Assembly: GCA_023386395.1 (NCBI GenBank) | Contig: JAEWJV010000328.1 | Coordinates: forward strand, 1 to 13,443 | Length of the DNA: 13,443 nucleotides | From: Bacteroidota bacterium | Lineage (GTDB): Bacteria; Bacteroidota; Bacteroidia; Chitinophagales; Chitinophagaceae | Reading direction: 5' to 3' | Shown: one piece after another, positions 1-7,193 of the stretch | Position numbering within the stretch: the first letter of the stretch is position 1 | Layout: every line of letters starts with the position of its first letter | Notes under the pieces: generated by a model | Database searches by the model: none | Told to the model about the DNA's origin: nothing | Seen by the model: the letters and a program-made list of their open reading frames with translations, nothing else | Translations under genes and position numbers: made by a program

Positions 1-19
1 GCCCGGCACTGTGCCGGGC
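1..19. repeat. Perfect 19-nt GC-rich palindrome at the window edge
   Basis: The window opens with GCCCGGCACTGTGCCGGGC, two 9-bp arms around a single central T. It is far more GC-rich than its surroundings. To the right there is no T tract, so it is not a terminator for plus-strand transcription as seen. It could be the stem of a terminator for a minus-strand gene whose T tract lies outside the window, or one unit of a dispersed palindromic repeat. The palindrome is seen directly; its role is unknown. Confidence 0.5.
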
Positions 20-558
20 AATACTTCTTGTGGTACGCTGATTGTTGCCTGCGTTTCTAAAATAATAAACTGAATGGATAGATTCTGATGTGGTTTTTGA
101 AATTGCAGAAAACGGAAAATCGCATCAACATAATGAACCAATTGGTAGAGGTTTATCAGGCGTTGAATTAACCCACCAGAACGCATTATAAAAAGGCCCT
201 GATAGAACCCGCTGGCCTCGCCATAAGACACTTTCTTTTTAAATTGCATTGCGGTGCGGGAAAGATTGGATTCTGCTAACGGCAATTGAATTCATATAAC
301 ATTAAGTGTTGATTTTGAATAGCTGCTTTTTTGAATGGTTTGTATTATGTAATGTAAATTAGCGCGTTGCGGTCAGGCGATCACAACACTTCAAAATATA
401 TGTATAATCAAGAAAAAGTAAATGAATTTGTTTCCTGTTTCAAGACCTCTAAAAAGTGTTGACAAGGATGAGGCATTTATAATTATTTCTAAGGAAATCA
501 ACAACTGCGAAGACAGACAAAATCAATAAAAGCTAAGAACTCACTATTGGTCAATCAC
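20..558. other. Gene-poor spacer before the fucosidase gene
   Basis: No recognised gene lies here. On the minus strand a frame stays open from about position 285 (TTG) or 249 (ATG) to the left edge, about 83 to 95 codons. It contains Met-Gln-Phe-Lys-Lys-Lys and resembles no family I know, so it is either the start of an unknown gene or chance. On the plus strand a 35-codon frame at 422-529 encodes a short charged peptide and is probably not a gene. The octamer AGTGTTGA occurs twice (near 304 and 456), with a partial inverse copy near 385. No good TAnnTTTG promoter element stands close to the fucosidase start; TGAATTTG at 423-430 is a weak candidate. Confidence 0.4.
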
Positions 559-2646
559 ATGAATTTTAAAAATCCATTTTCAGCGGCACTTCTATTTACG
601 TGTTTACATTTTTATGCATTTGGCCAGGTAACTGCTCCAAAACCTTATGGGCCGGTGCCTTCTGAAAACCAAATGGCATGGCAGCAAATGGAGTACTATG
701 CTTTTGTACATCTTTCTGTAAATACCTACACAGATATGGCCTGGGGATATGGTGATGAAGACCCTAAAATGTTTAACCCTGTTTCGCTCGATTGCAGGCA
801 ATGGGCGCGTATAGCCAAAGAAGCCGGAATGAAAGGCATTATTCTTACGGCCAAGCACCACAGCGGTTTTTGCTTATGGCCTTCAAAATATACAGAATAC
901 TCGGTGAAGAATTGTCCCTGGAAAGGAGGCAAAGGTGATATTGTTCGTGAAATGTCTGACGCCTGTAGGGAATATGGATTGAAGCTGGGCATTTATTTAT
1001 CACCATGGGATAGAAACAGGGGAGACTATGGAAAACCGGAATACATCACTTATTTCCGCAACCAGCTACGGGAATTACTGACGAATTACGGAGAAATTTT
1101 TGAGATTTGGTTTGATGGGGCAAATGGCGGCTCAGGATATTATGGAGGTGCTAATGAAACACGTAAAATTGATCGTACAACCTATTATGATTGGGCAAAT
1201 ACTTACAAACTTGTACGTGCATTGCAACCTAAAATAGTCATCTGGAATGATGGGGGAGAAAGAGCGGATCTTCGTTGGGTTGGAACGGAAGCAGGGTATG
1301 TTGGCGAAACAAACTGGAGCTTGTTAGATTCAACCGGCGATGTGCCGGAAGATATGCTTCGCCACGGATTGGAAAACGGCAATAAGTGGGTGCCGGGCGA
1401 AGTGAATACTTCCATCAGGCCGGAATGGTTTTACCATAAAAAAGAGGATAGTAAGGTAAAAACATTACCACAGCTAATGGACATCTATTATAACTCAATC
1501 GGCCGTAATGCCACTTTGCTCTTAAACTTTCCTATTATGCCAAATGGGTTGATTCATCCAAAAGATGAAAAGGCAGTTATAGCATTTGGGCAGGAAGTGA
1601 GGAAAGCATTTGCTATAAATTTATTGCAGGGAGCGAAGGCTGAAGCTTCTGATTTTCGAGGAAAGAATAAGGAATTCGGCGCAGACAAAGCCGTTGATGG
1701 AAGCGCAGAAACCTATTGGACAACTGACGATGATGTGCACACCGGTTCGCTGACAATGACATTTACAAAACCTGTTTCTTTTAATCGTTTTTTGGTTCAG
1801 GAATATATAAAACTGGGCCAGCGGGTAAAATCCTTCACCGTAGCAGCGTTTTTAAACGGAGCATGGAAAGAACTGGCGAAGGAAACTACCATAGGATATA
1901 AACGGATTCTTCGGTTTCAAACGGTTACGGCTACAAAACTGCGCTTAACTGTTACCGATGCAAAAAGTTGCCCGCTTATTTCCAACATCGAAATTTTTAA
2001 TGCGCAGCAAATATTAGCTCCGCCAACTTTAATCAGGGGGCGTTCAGGTGAAATAACTATTATACCGGCTGATGCTGAATCACGGCTGTATTACACAACA
2101 GATGGCAGCATGCCCACAATTAAATCTGCACAATATACAGGGCCAATAAAAACCGGAGATGGCAAAGTTTTCGTGAAGAGCATTGCCTATGATGCGAAAA
2201 CGGGGAAAGCAAGTGCAGTTGCAGAAGAGAGATTTGATATAGCCAGGAAATTATGGAAGATTATTGGAATTAGCGATGATAATTGCAATAACATACTGGA
2301 TGGCAACCCGGGCACACAATGGTACCAGGACAATAGCAGGAAAATGCCGGTGGACCTGGTTATTGATTTAGGTAAACCTGCAAATGTGAGCGGTTTTAAA
2401 TACCTGCCTGACCAGAACTGGTGGGCTTCGGGTATTATTACAAAATATGCATTTTTTGTTTCGCAGGATGGTGTTGAATGGACAAAAGCTGATGAAGGTG
2501 AGTTTGCGAATATTAAAAACAATCCATTGTTACAATCCAGGTCGTTTGCGCCGCACAAGGCACGATATATAAAGCTGCAGGCTTTACAAAATACGCAGCT
2601 GGATAATAAAGTTGGGTATGCTGAGTTTGACGTGATTACACAGTGA
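559..2646 (+). CDS. Secreted GH29 alpha-L-fucosidase with two F5/8-type (discoidin-like) domains
   Basis: This exo-glycosidase of family GH29 releases L-fucose from glycans by a retaining mechanism, probably in the periplasm or outside the cell. I chose the ATG at 559; a TTG four codons upstream is possible, but only the ATG gives a clean signal peptide ending in Phe-Gly before Gln. The catalytic barrel covers residues 25 to 345. It shows the substrate-binding His100-His101 of an HHSGFCLW motif, the nucleophile Asp186 in IWFDG, and Glu244 in RWVGTEAG as the likely acid/base by position (inferred). A first F5/8 type C domain follows (about 357-484), then a chitobiase-like C-terminal domain (about 488-557, YYTTDGSMPT), then a second F5/8-like domain (about 564-694). 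The sequence resembles the alpha-1,3/1,4-specific GH29-B group, but linkage cannot be read from sequence. No SusC/SusD pair, regulator or other glycosidase adjoins it, and there is no C-terminal sorting domain. The family call is firm; the substrate is not. Confidence 0.93.
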   Translation: MNFKNPFSAALLFTCLHFYAFGQVTAPKPYGPVPSENQMAWQQMEYYAFVHLSVNTYTDMAWGYGDEDPKMFNPVSLDCRQWARIAKEAGMKGIILTAKHHSGFCLWPSKYTEYSVKNCPWKGGKGDIVREMSDACREYGLKLGIYLSPWDRNRGDYGKPEYITYFRNQLRELLTNYGEIFEIWFDGANGGSGYYGGANETRKIDRTTYYDWANTYKLVRALQPKIVIWNDGGERADLRWVGTEAGYVGETNWSLLDSTGDVPEDMLRHGLENGNKWVPGEVNTSIRPEWFYHKKEDSKVKTLPQLMDIYYNSIGRNATLLLNFPIMPNGLIHPKDEKAVIAFGQEVRKAFAINLLQGAKAEASDFRGKNKEFGADKAVDGSAETYWTTDDDVHTGSLTMTFTKPVSFNRFLVQEYIKLGQRVKSFTVAAFLNGAWKELAKETTIGYKRILRFQTVTATKLRLTVTDAKSCPLISNIEIFNAQQILAPPTLIRGRSGEITIIPADAESRLYYTTDGSMPTIKSAQYTGPIKTGDGKVFVKSIAYDAKTGKASAVAEERFDIARKLWKIIGISDDNCNNILDGNPGTQWYQDNSRKMPVDLVIDLGKPANVSGFKYLPDQNWWASGIITKYAFFVSQDGVEWTKADEGEFANIKNNPLLQSRSFAPHKARYIKLQALQNTQLDNKVGYAEFDVITQ

Positions 2647-2810
2647 TTTATGTATTTTAAAAGTGACCTTATATTACCGGGTATTTTAAAGGTTGATCTT
2701 CCCCAACCGGGTTTCCTGGCCGGGCAGCATGAATTATTTTTGTTAGATGGTAAGATGAATTTGTTGAATAAAAGTGCGTTTTACCTTCTAACCGTCTTGA
2801 CAGGCACAAA

Positions 2811-2840
2811 ATAAAAAAGCACTTGAAAATTTCCAAGTGC
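2811..2840 (-). terminator. Intrinsic terminator of the tRNA-Arg gene
   Basis: Read on the minus strand, a 7-bp stem (GCACTTG with CAAGTGC, plus-strand 2819-2825 and 2834-2840) with an 8-nt loop is followed by six T and then a further T-rich stretch. It lies 10 nt beyond the CCA end of the tRNA, so it fits a single-gene tRNA transcript. Confidence 0.8.
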
Positions 2841-2850
2841 CTTGCTTTTG

Positions 2851-2927
2851 TGGTGACCCCGTCAGGATTCAAACCTGAAACCTTTTGATCCGTAGTCAAA
2901 TGCTCTATTCAATTGAGCTACGGGGCC
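2851..2927 (-). tRNA. tRNA-Arg (anticodon ACG)
   Basis: The minus strand folds into a full cloverleaf of 77 nt including an encoded CCA. The acceptor stem is GGCCCCG paired with CGGGGTC (one G-T pair). The D stem is GCTC/GAGC. The anticodon stem TTTGA/TCAAA encloses the loop CTACGGA, so the anticodon is ACG (normally edited to ICG and reading CGU, CGC and CGA). The T stem is TCAGG/CCTGA around TTTGAAT, and the discriminator base is A. It is a single gene with its own promoter and terminator. Confidence 0.97.
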
Positions 2928-2947
2928 TGCTTCCCCTTTTGGGGCTG

Positions 2948-2955
2948 CAAATATA
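2948..2955 (-). promoter_or_regulatory. -7 promoter element of the tRNA-Arg gene (TATATTTG)
   Basis: On the minus strand TATATTTG, a full match to the Bacteroidota primary sigma factor -7 consensus TAnnTTTG, lies 20 nt before the tRNA 5' end. No convincing -33 TTG is seen at the expected spacing. Between it and the tRNA is a small CCCC/GGGG hairpin (2933-2944), which would form part of the precursor leader. Because a tRNA must have a promoter here, this site is a useful local reference for the same octamer before mutS. Confidence 0.7.
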
Positions 2956-3080
2956 GGTATCTGTAATGAAATTAGAAAAGCCTGCAGCCAACGTTTTCTA
3001 AAACTCTTGTAAAAATGTGATGGAAATATCAGGATATTACTGCTATTTGCAAGGATTTTTATTTTTATCATCTTTATTTT

Positions 3081-3608
3081 ATGAGCATGGATATACGCTT
3101 TCCCACAGGCGGGTTTTTACCACAGCCTTTTTCACAAAAGCAAAAAGAAGAGTGGCTTCTTGATATAAAGTTTTTGCCGCCGGCATTAGAACTGGCCATT
3201 CAAAACCTGGATGAAGCACAGTTGCAAACGCCCTACCGGGAAGGTGGGTGGACGGTTCATCAGCTGGTGCACCATATTGCCGACAGCCACATGAACGCCT
3301 ATATGCGCTTCAGGCTTGGGCTTACTGAAGATAATCCAGCGATAAAACCTTACGACCAGGATGCCTGGGCGCAGTTGAATGATACAAAAACTCTCCCTAT
3401 AAATATCTCGTTAACCTTGTTGCATGCATTACACCAGCGGTTATATGCAACTATTAATGGGTTAAGCGATGATACCTGGGAACGCACAGTTTTTCACCCG
3501 GAACATAAAAAAAAAATAAGTCTTTGGGAATTGTTGGGCATGTATGCCTGGCACGGTAAACATCATGTGGCGCATATTAAAAACCTGCGGGAAAGAATGG
3601 GCTGGTGA
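3081..3608 (+). CDS. YfiT/BstA-type DinB-fold metal-dependent thiol transferase
   Basis: The 175-residue protein has the DinB/YfiT four-helix fold. Family members bind one metal ion through three His; by spacing against Bacillus YfiT these are His65 (in VHHIADSH), His158 and His162 (in WHGKHHVAHI). The N-terminal FPTGGF and the C-terminal NLRERMGW are also typical. Some members conjugate bacillithiol or other low-molecular-weight thiols to electrophiles, others remain uncharacterised, so the substrate is an inference. Two starts compete, ATG at 3081 and at 3087; the first is used here, and the difference is two residues. The protein is cytosolic, with no signal peptide. It is divergent from the tRNA gene and separated from the Nudix gene by 230 bp, so an operon is unlikely. 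No thiol biosynthesis gene lies nearby. Confidence 0.88.
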   Translation: MSMDIRFPTGGFLPQPFSQKQKEEWLLDIKFLPPALELAIQNLDEAQLQTPYREGGWTVHQLVHHIADSHMNAYMRFRLGLTEDNPAIKPYDQDAWAQLNDTKTLPINISLTLLHALHQRLYATINGLSDDTWERTVFHPEHKKKISLWELLGMYAWHGKHHVAHIKNLRERMGW

Positions 3609-3617
3609 AGATTGGTG

Positions 3618-3665
3618 TTTAACAGTTTTATAGTTCACTTGTTTACAAGTTCACGGGTTTTATTT
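3618..3665 (+). repeat. Degenerate octamer tandem array, about six units
   Basis: Starting nine bases after the YfiT-like stop codon, the sequence splits into six consecutive 8-bp units resembling TTYACAAG, beginning at 3618, 3626, 3634, 3642, 3650 and 3658. Units 3, 4 and 5 are the most alike (TTCACTTG, TTTACAAG). Units 3 and 4 also form a 6-bp inverted repeat, ACTTGT with ACAAGT (3637-3650), followed after a short gap by a T-rich tract, so it might act as a weak terminator for the gene just upstream. Confidence 0.5.
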
Positions 3666-3838
3666 TAAAGTTGATTATTGAATTGTTGCGGAACTGAAGT
3701 TATGGCTGCCATGAAAAACTGCAGATGAATTGTAGCGATCTGCCACGGCGGACAAGCTGCAAGGAACATTGCCACAACGATATTTGCCGGTATCATAAAA
3801 CAAATAGCGATAGCTATTTTTACAAAAATTAAATTGAT

Positions 3839-4423
3839 ATGAGCAATATTTTAGGGAACGATGAGCATTTGAAATGGAAAACTTTATCTTCTGAATATTT
3901 ATCGCATGCACCCTGGTTTACCGTAAGGAAAGATGTTTGCGAACGGAATGATGGCAAAATTGTCAATGATTATTACGTGTTTGAATTCCCGGAATGGGTA
4001 ACGGCTTTTGCCTTAACAGCGGAAGGCAAAATATTGATGACAAAACAATATCGCCAGGCATTGGGCGAAGTATGTATTGAACTGCCCGGCGGCTGCGTAG
4101 ATGCCACCGATGCATCGTACGAAGATGGTATAAGAAGAGAGCTGCTTGAAGAAACCGGCTATGAATTTGATGAAATAAAGCCGCTGGGAAAAATTTCCGC
4201 TAACCCATCTACCAATACAAACCTGATGCACATGTTCCTGGCAACAGGTGGCAGGAAAACAAAGGGCCAGTCGCTTGATCCGAATGAGGAAATTGATGTA
4301 TATGAAATAGGTTTTGATGAGCTGATGCAGTTGGTTGATGAAAACAAAATCATGCAAAGCATGCATTTAAGCACGATCTATTATGCATTAAGAAGCCTTG
4401 GAAAATTAACCTACAATCGATGA
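3839..4423 (+). CDS. Nudix hydrolase, ADP-ribose pyrophosphatase-like, with a variant Nudix box
   Basis: The 194-residue cytosolic protein carries the Nudix fold. An N-terminal part (residues 10-50, ending in YYVFEFPEWV) resembles ADP-sugar pyrophosphatases of the NudF/YffH kind, which cleave ADP-ribose or related nucleotide sugars. This is not a MutT type, so a link with mutS downstream is not implied. The Nudix box begins at ELPGG (81-85) and ends with RELLEETGY (100-108), with the metal-binding Glu104 and Glu105. The box has one extra residue after GG, and the usual first Glu is replaced by Asp91/Ala92; I have the impression that this form is common in Bacteroidota homologues. The ATG at 3839 has no Shine-Dalgarno sequence. 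GATATTTG near 3779 is a one-mismatch -7 candidate. The natural substrate is unknown. Confidence 0.88.
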   Translation: MSNILGNDEHLKWKTLSSEYLSHAPWFTVRKDVCERNDGKIVNDYYVFEFPEWVTAFALTAEGKILMTKQYRQALGEVCIELPGGCVDATDASYEDGIRRELLEETGYEFDEIKPLGKISANPSTNTNLMHMFLATGGRKTKGQSLDPNEEIDVYEIGFDELMQLVDENKIMQSMHLSTIYYALRSLGKLTYNR

Positions 4424-4445
4424 ACTTATGGTCTTTACCGTAAGT

Positions 4446-4473
4446 GGAACCGGGAATTGGTAATTTGGAATTT
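4446..4473 (+). repeat. Degenerate heptamer tandem array, four units
   Basis: Four successive 7-bp units start at 4446, 4453, 4460 and 4467. Units 2 and 4 (GGAATTG, GGAATTT) differ by one base, unit 3 is GTAATTT and unit 1 is GGAACCG. The array lies between the Nudix stop codon and mutS, and contains no ORF or hairpin. Confidence 0.5.
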
Positions 4474-4504
4474 GACTGTTATTCGATAAGCCAAATGTGC
4501 ATAA

Positions 4505-4543
4505 GTTGGCGTTTACGTTCACGTTTCACCATCCACGATTGAC
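4505..4543 (+). repeat. Degenerate hexamer/heptamer array abutting the mutS promoter
   Basis: Units beginning with G and ending in AC follow one another: GTTTAC (4511), GTTCAC (4517) and GTTTCAC (4523), then two more divergent 7-bp units (4530, 4537), preceded by GTTGGC (4505). The last unit ends two bases before the -7 element of mutS, so the -33 region of that promoter lies inside the array. The units are too diverged for frequent slippage. Confidence 0.45.
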
Positions 4544-4545
4544 AT

Positions 4546-4553
4546 TATATTTG
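4546..4553 (+). promoter_or_regulatory. -7 element of the mutS promoter (TATATTTG)
   Basis: This is a perfect TAnnTTTG match and identical to the octamer upstream of the tRNA-Arg gene. Only five bases separate it from the mutS ATG. As transcription usually begins roughly four to seven bases after this element, the mRNA would begin at or next to the start codon. The -33 element is weak; GTTT at 4523-4526 gives a 19-nt spacer. Confidence 0.6.
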
Positions 4554-4558
4554 CCGCC

Positions 4559-7159
4559 ATGGCTAAAGGCTCTGACGATACCCCATTAATGCAGCAACAT
4601 AAGGCTATCAAGCAAAAATATCCTGATGCCATTTTGCTGTTTCGTGTAGGCGATTTTTACGAAACGTTTGGCGCTGATGCCATTACTACTTCGCAGGTTT
4701 TGGGCATCACATTAACCAAAAGAAATAATGGCGCTGCAAGCGGCGCCAGTGAGCTTGCAGGTTTTCCGCATCATGCGCTGGATACATACCTGCATAAACT
4801 GGTAAAGGCAGGTTATCGCGTTGCCGTTTGCGACCAGTTGGAAGACCCCAAAGTTGCCAAAGGCATTGTAAAACGTGGCGTGACAGAAATGGTAACGCCC
4901 GGCATTGCCACTAATGAAAAACTGCTTGAACATAACAGTAATAATTTTTTGGCAGGCATTCATTTCAGCAGTGAAGATGTGTATGGGCTTGCATTTCTTG
5001 ATATATCCACCGGTGAATTTTTTGTGGCGGAAGGCAACCAGGAATATGCTGATAAACTGCTGCAAACTTTAAAGCCTGCAGAAGTAATTTACCAGCGCAG
5101 TAATCAAAAAACATTCAAAGAAAAATTCGGAACGAAGTTTTATACCTACACTTTAGATGCGTGGATTTTTGATGAAGCTTTTGCCACAGACAATCTTTTA
5201 AAACATTTTCAAACCCATTCCTTAAAAGGTTTTGGAATTGAAAACCTGCATTGCGGCGTTATTGCGGCGGGTGCGGTGCTGCATTACCTAAAAGAAACGG
5301 AGCATCCCAATCTTCAGCATATTACAAACATTCAAAGACTGGAAAAGGAAGATTATTTATGGATGGACCGTTTCACCATCCGTAACCTTGAATTATTAAA
5401 TACAGGCAGCGATGACCAGTTAAGCTTATTAAAAGTATTGGATAATACAGTAAGCCCCATGGGCGCACGCCTGCTGAAACGCTGGCTGCTGCTGCCTTTG
5501 AAAGACATTAATAAAATAAATGAAAGATTAAGCGCTGTTGAATATTTAATTCTTCAAACAGATGTGCGCAAACAGTTGCAGCAATTGATAAAACAATGCG
5601 GCGATGTTGAAAGGCTCGTAAGCCGCATCCCCGGGAGAAAGATCAACCCAAGGGATGTAATGCACCTTGCAAAAGGGTTGCATCATGCTGAACAAATAAA
5701 AACAATATGCAGCAGTACCAATAATGAATATTTGAAAAGATTAGGCGCAGCAATTAATCCCTGTAATTATATAGCTGAAAAAATTTTTAATGAAATAACG
5801 GAAACGCCGCCGGTGGCAGTAAATAAAGGCGGCGCTATAAAAAACGGCGTTAGCGAAGAACTGGATGAATTGCGCAATATTGCCAGCGGAGGTAAGCAAT
5901 ACCTTATAAATATTCAGCAAAGGGAGACAGAACAAACCGGTATAACAACCTTAAAAATTGGTTTTAATAATGTATTTGGCTACTATCTTGAAGTAACCAA
6001 TTCGCATAAGAACAAAGTGCCTGTTTCCTGGATAAGAAAGCAAACGCTTGCTAATGCTGAACGTTATATAACGCCTGAATTAAAAGAATATGAAGAGAAG
6101 ATAACCGGTGCCGAAGATAAAATTCTGCAGCTTGAAACAGCATTGTATGATAAGCTTATAACCGAACTGCAGGATTTTATTGCGCCTATTCAAAATAACG
6201 GGAGTGTTTTGGCTGTTCTTGACTGCCTGTGCTGCTTTGCGCAAAATGCCGTTCAATATAATTATAAAAAGCCGCGACTGCATGAAGAGGCTGAACTGGA
6301 GTTGAAAGCCAGCCGCCATCCTGTTATTGAGCGGAATTTATCTGCCGGTGAACAATATATTTCAAATGATATTTTGCTCGATCCTTCATCGCAGCAAATC
6401 ATTATCCTTACCGGCCCAAACATGAGTGGTAAAAGTGCTTTGCTGCGGCAAACAGCATTGATCACATTACTTGCGCATATTGGAAGTTTTGTTCCGGCAG
6501 ATGATGCAAAAATTCCGCTGACTGATAAAATTTTTACACGTGTTGGCGCCAGCGATAATTTAAGCGGTGGTGAAAGTACTTTCATGGTAGAGATGAATGA
6601 AACGGCAAGCATCATCAATAATATTTCACAACGCAGTTTGATATTGCTGGATGAAATCGGCCGCGGCACATCTACGTATGATGGCATTTCCATTGCCTGG
6701 AGCATTGCCGAGTTTTTGCATAATTCAGGCTGTGCGCCTAAAACATTGTTCGCTACGCATTATCATGAATTGAATGAACTGGAAGTTAAATTTCCACGCA
6801 TTAAAAATTATCATATCACCAATAAAGAGGTTGGTAACAAGATCATCTTTTTACGAAAACTTGCACCGGGTGGCAGCACGCATAGTTTTGGTATTCATGT
6901 AGCGAAAATGGCCGGTATGCCGCCGCAGCTTATTGACCGCGCCAATGATGTTTTAAAACAACTGGAAGCGAAGCAGGAAGGAAGCCATAACATCAACACT
7001 AAAAAGATTACAACACCTCAAATGCAGCTTTCTATTTTTGATGAACACTCCACAACATTTGCCGCCATAAGGGAGCTGCTGGAAAACATCGACATCAATC
7101 GTTTAACGCCTGTTGAAGCGCTGATGAAACTGAATGAGATTAAGGGCTTGCTGAGGTAA
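4559..7159 (+). CDS. mutS: DNA mismatch repair ATPase MutS
   Basis: MutS binds mismatches and small loops as a dimer and recruits MutL to start excision repair. The 866-residue length is usual for MutS1. The mismatch-binding motif GDFYETF places the intercalating Phe at 33 and the partner Glu at 35. Connector, lever and clamp domains follow (about 130-560). The ABC-type ATPase shows Walker A GPNMSGKS (619-626), the GASDNLSGGESTF motif (663-675), Walker B LLDEIGRG (Asp698, Glu699) and FATHYHEL (731-738). The C-terminus ends in the usual helical region (PVEALMKLNEIKGLL), and a QLSIF sequence before it may be a sliding-clamp contact (inference). Ser623 in Walker A replaces the more common Gly. 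The ATG at 4559 matches the usual short N-terminal extension before FRVGDFYE. The gene converges with 7194-7829, with 34 bp between the stop codons, where a 12-nt palindrome (CTTCAATTGAAG, 7166-7177) is the only structure. Confidence 0.98.
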   Translation: MAKGSDDTPLMQQHKAIKQKYPDAILLFRVGDFYETFGADAITTSQVLGITLTKRNNGAASGASELAGFPHHALDTYLHKLVKAGYRVAVCDQLEDPKVAKGIVKRGVTEMVTPGIATNEKLLEHNSNNFLAGIHFSSEDVYGLAFLDISTGEFFVAEGNQEYADKLLQTLKPAEVIYQRSNQKTFKEKFGTKFYTYTLDAWIFDEAFATDNLLKHFQTHSLKGFGIENLHCGVIAAGAVLHYLKETEHPNLQHITNIQRLEKEDYLWMDRFTIRNLELLNTGSDDQLSLLKVLDNTVSPMGARLLKRWLLLPLKDINKINERLSAVEYLILQTDVRKQLQQLIKQCGDVERLVSRIPGRKINPRDVMHLAKGLHHAEQIKTICSSTNNEYLKRLGAAINPCNYIAEKIFNEITETPPVAVNKGGAIKNGVSEELDELRNIASGGKQYLINIQQRETEQTGITTLKIGFNNVFGYYLEVTNSHKNKVPVSWIRKQTLANAERYITPELKEYEEKITGAEDKILQLETALYDKLITELQDFIAPIQNNGSVLAVLDCLCCFAQNAVQYNYKKPRLHEEAELELKASRHPVIERNLSAGEQYISNDILLDPSSQQIIILTGPNMSGKSALLRQTALITLLAHIGSFVPADDAKIPLTDKIFTRVGASDNLSGGESTFMVEMNETASIINNISQRSLILLDEIGRGTSTYDGISIAWSIAEFLHNSGCAPKTLFATHYHELNELEVKFPRIKNYHITNKEVGNKIIFLRKLAPGGSTHSFGIHVAKMAGMPPQLIDRANDVLKQLEAKQEGSHNINTKKITTPQMQLSIFDEHSTTFAAIRELLENIDINRLTPVEALMKLNEIKGLLR

Positions 7160-7193
7160 GAATGCCTTCAATTGAAGCTTCAGTTATTGCCAC

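Noticed and set aside
190..230. tRNA-like string (GAACCCGC ... GGCCTCGCCA) in the left spacer
   Set aside because: It recalls a tRNA 3' end, but no T loop, acceptor partner or anticodon arm can be drawn.
422..529. 35-codon plus-strand frame upstream of the fucosidase
   Set aside because: It is short, has no convincing promoter or ribosome binding context, and shows no recognised peptide family.
547..558. TTG start for the fucosidase, four codons upstream of the ATG
   Set aside because: The ATG at 559 gives a normal signal peptide start (Met-Asn-Phe-Lys) and needs no rare start codon.
2680..2730. Possible terminator after the fucosidase gene from the repeated ACCGGGT motif
   Set aside because: The two ACCGGGT copies are direct, not inverted, and no stable stem followed by a T tract can be formed.
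6413..6436. Ser623 in the MutS Walker A as a defect
   Set aside because: The catalytic Gly-Lys-Ser is intact and, as far as I recall, Ser is normal in Bacteroidota MutS.
6262..6705. 147-codon minus-strand frame inside mutS
   Set aside because: It lies opposite conserved ATPase motifs of mutS, has no recognisable domain and is explained by codon use of the real gene.
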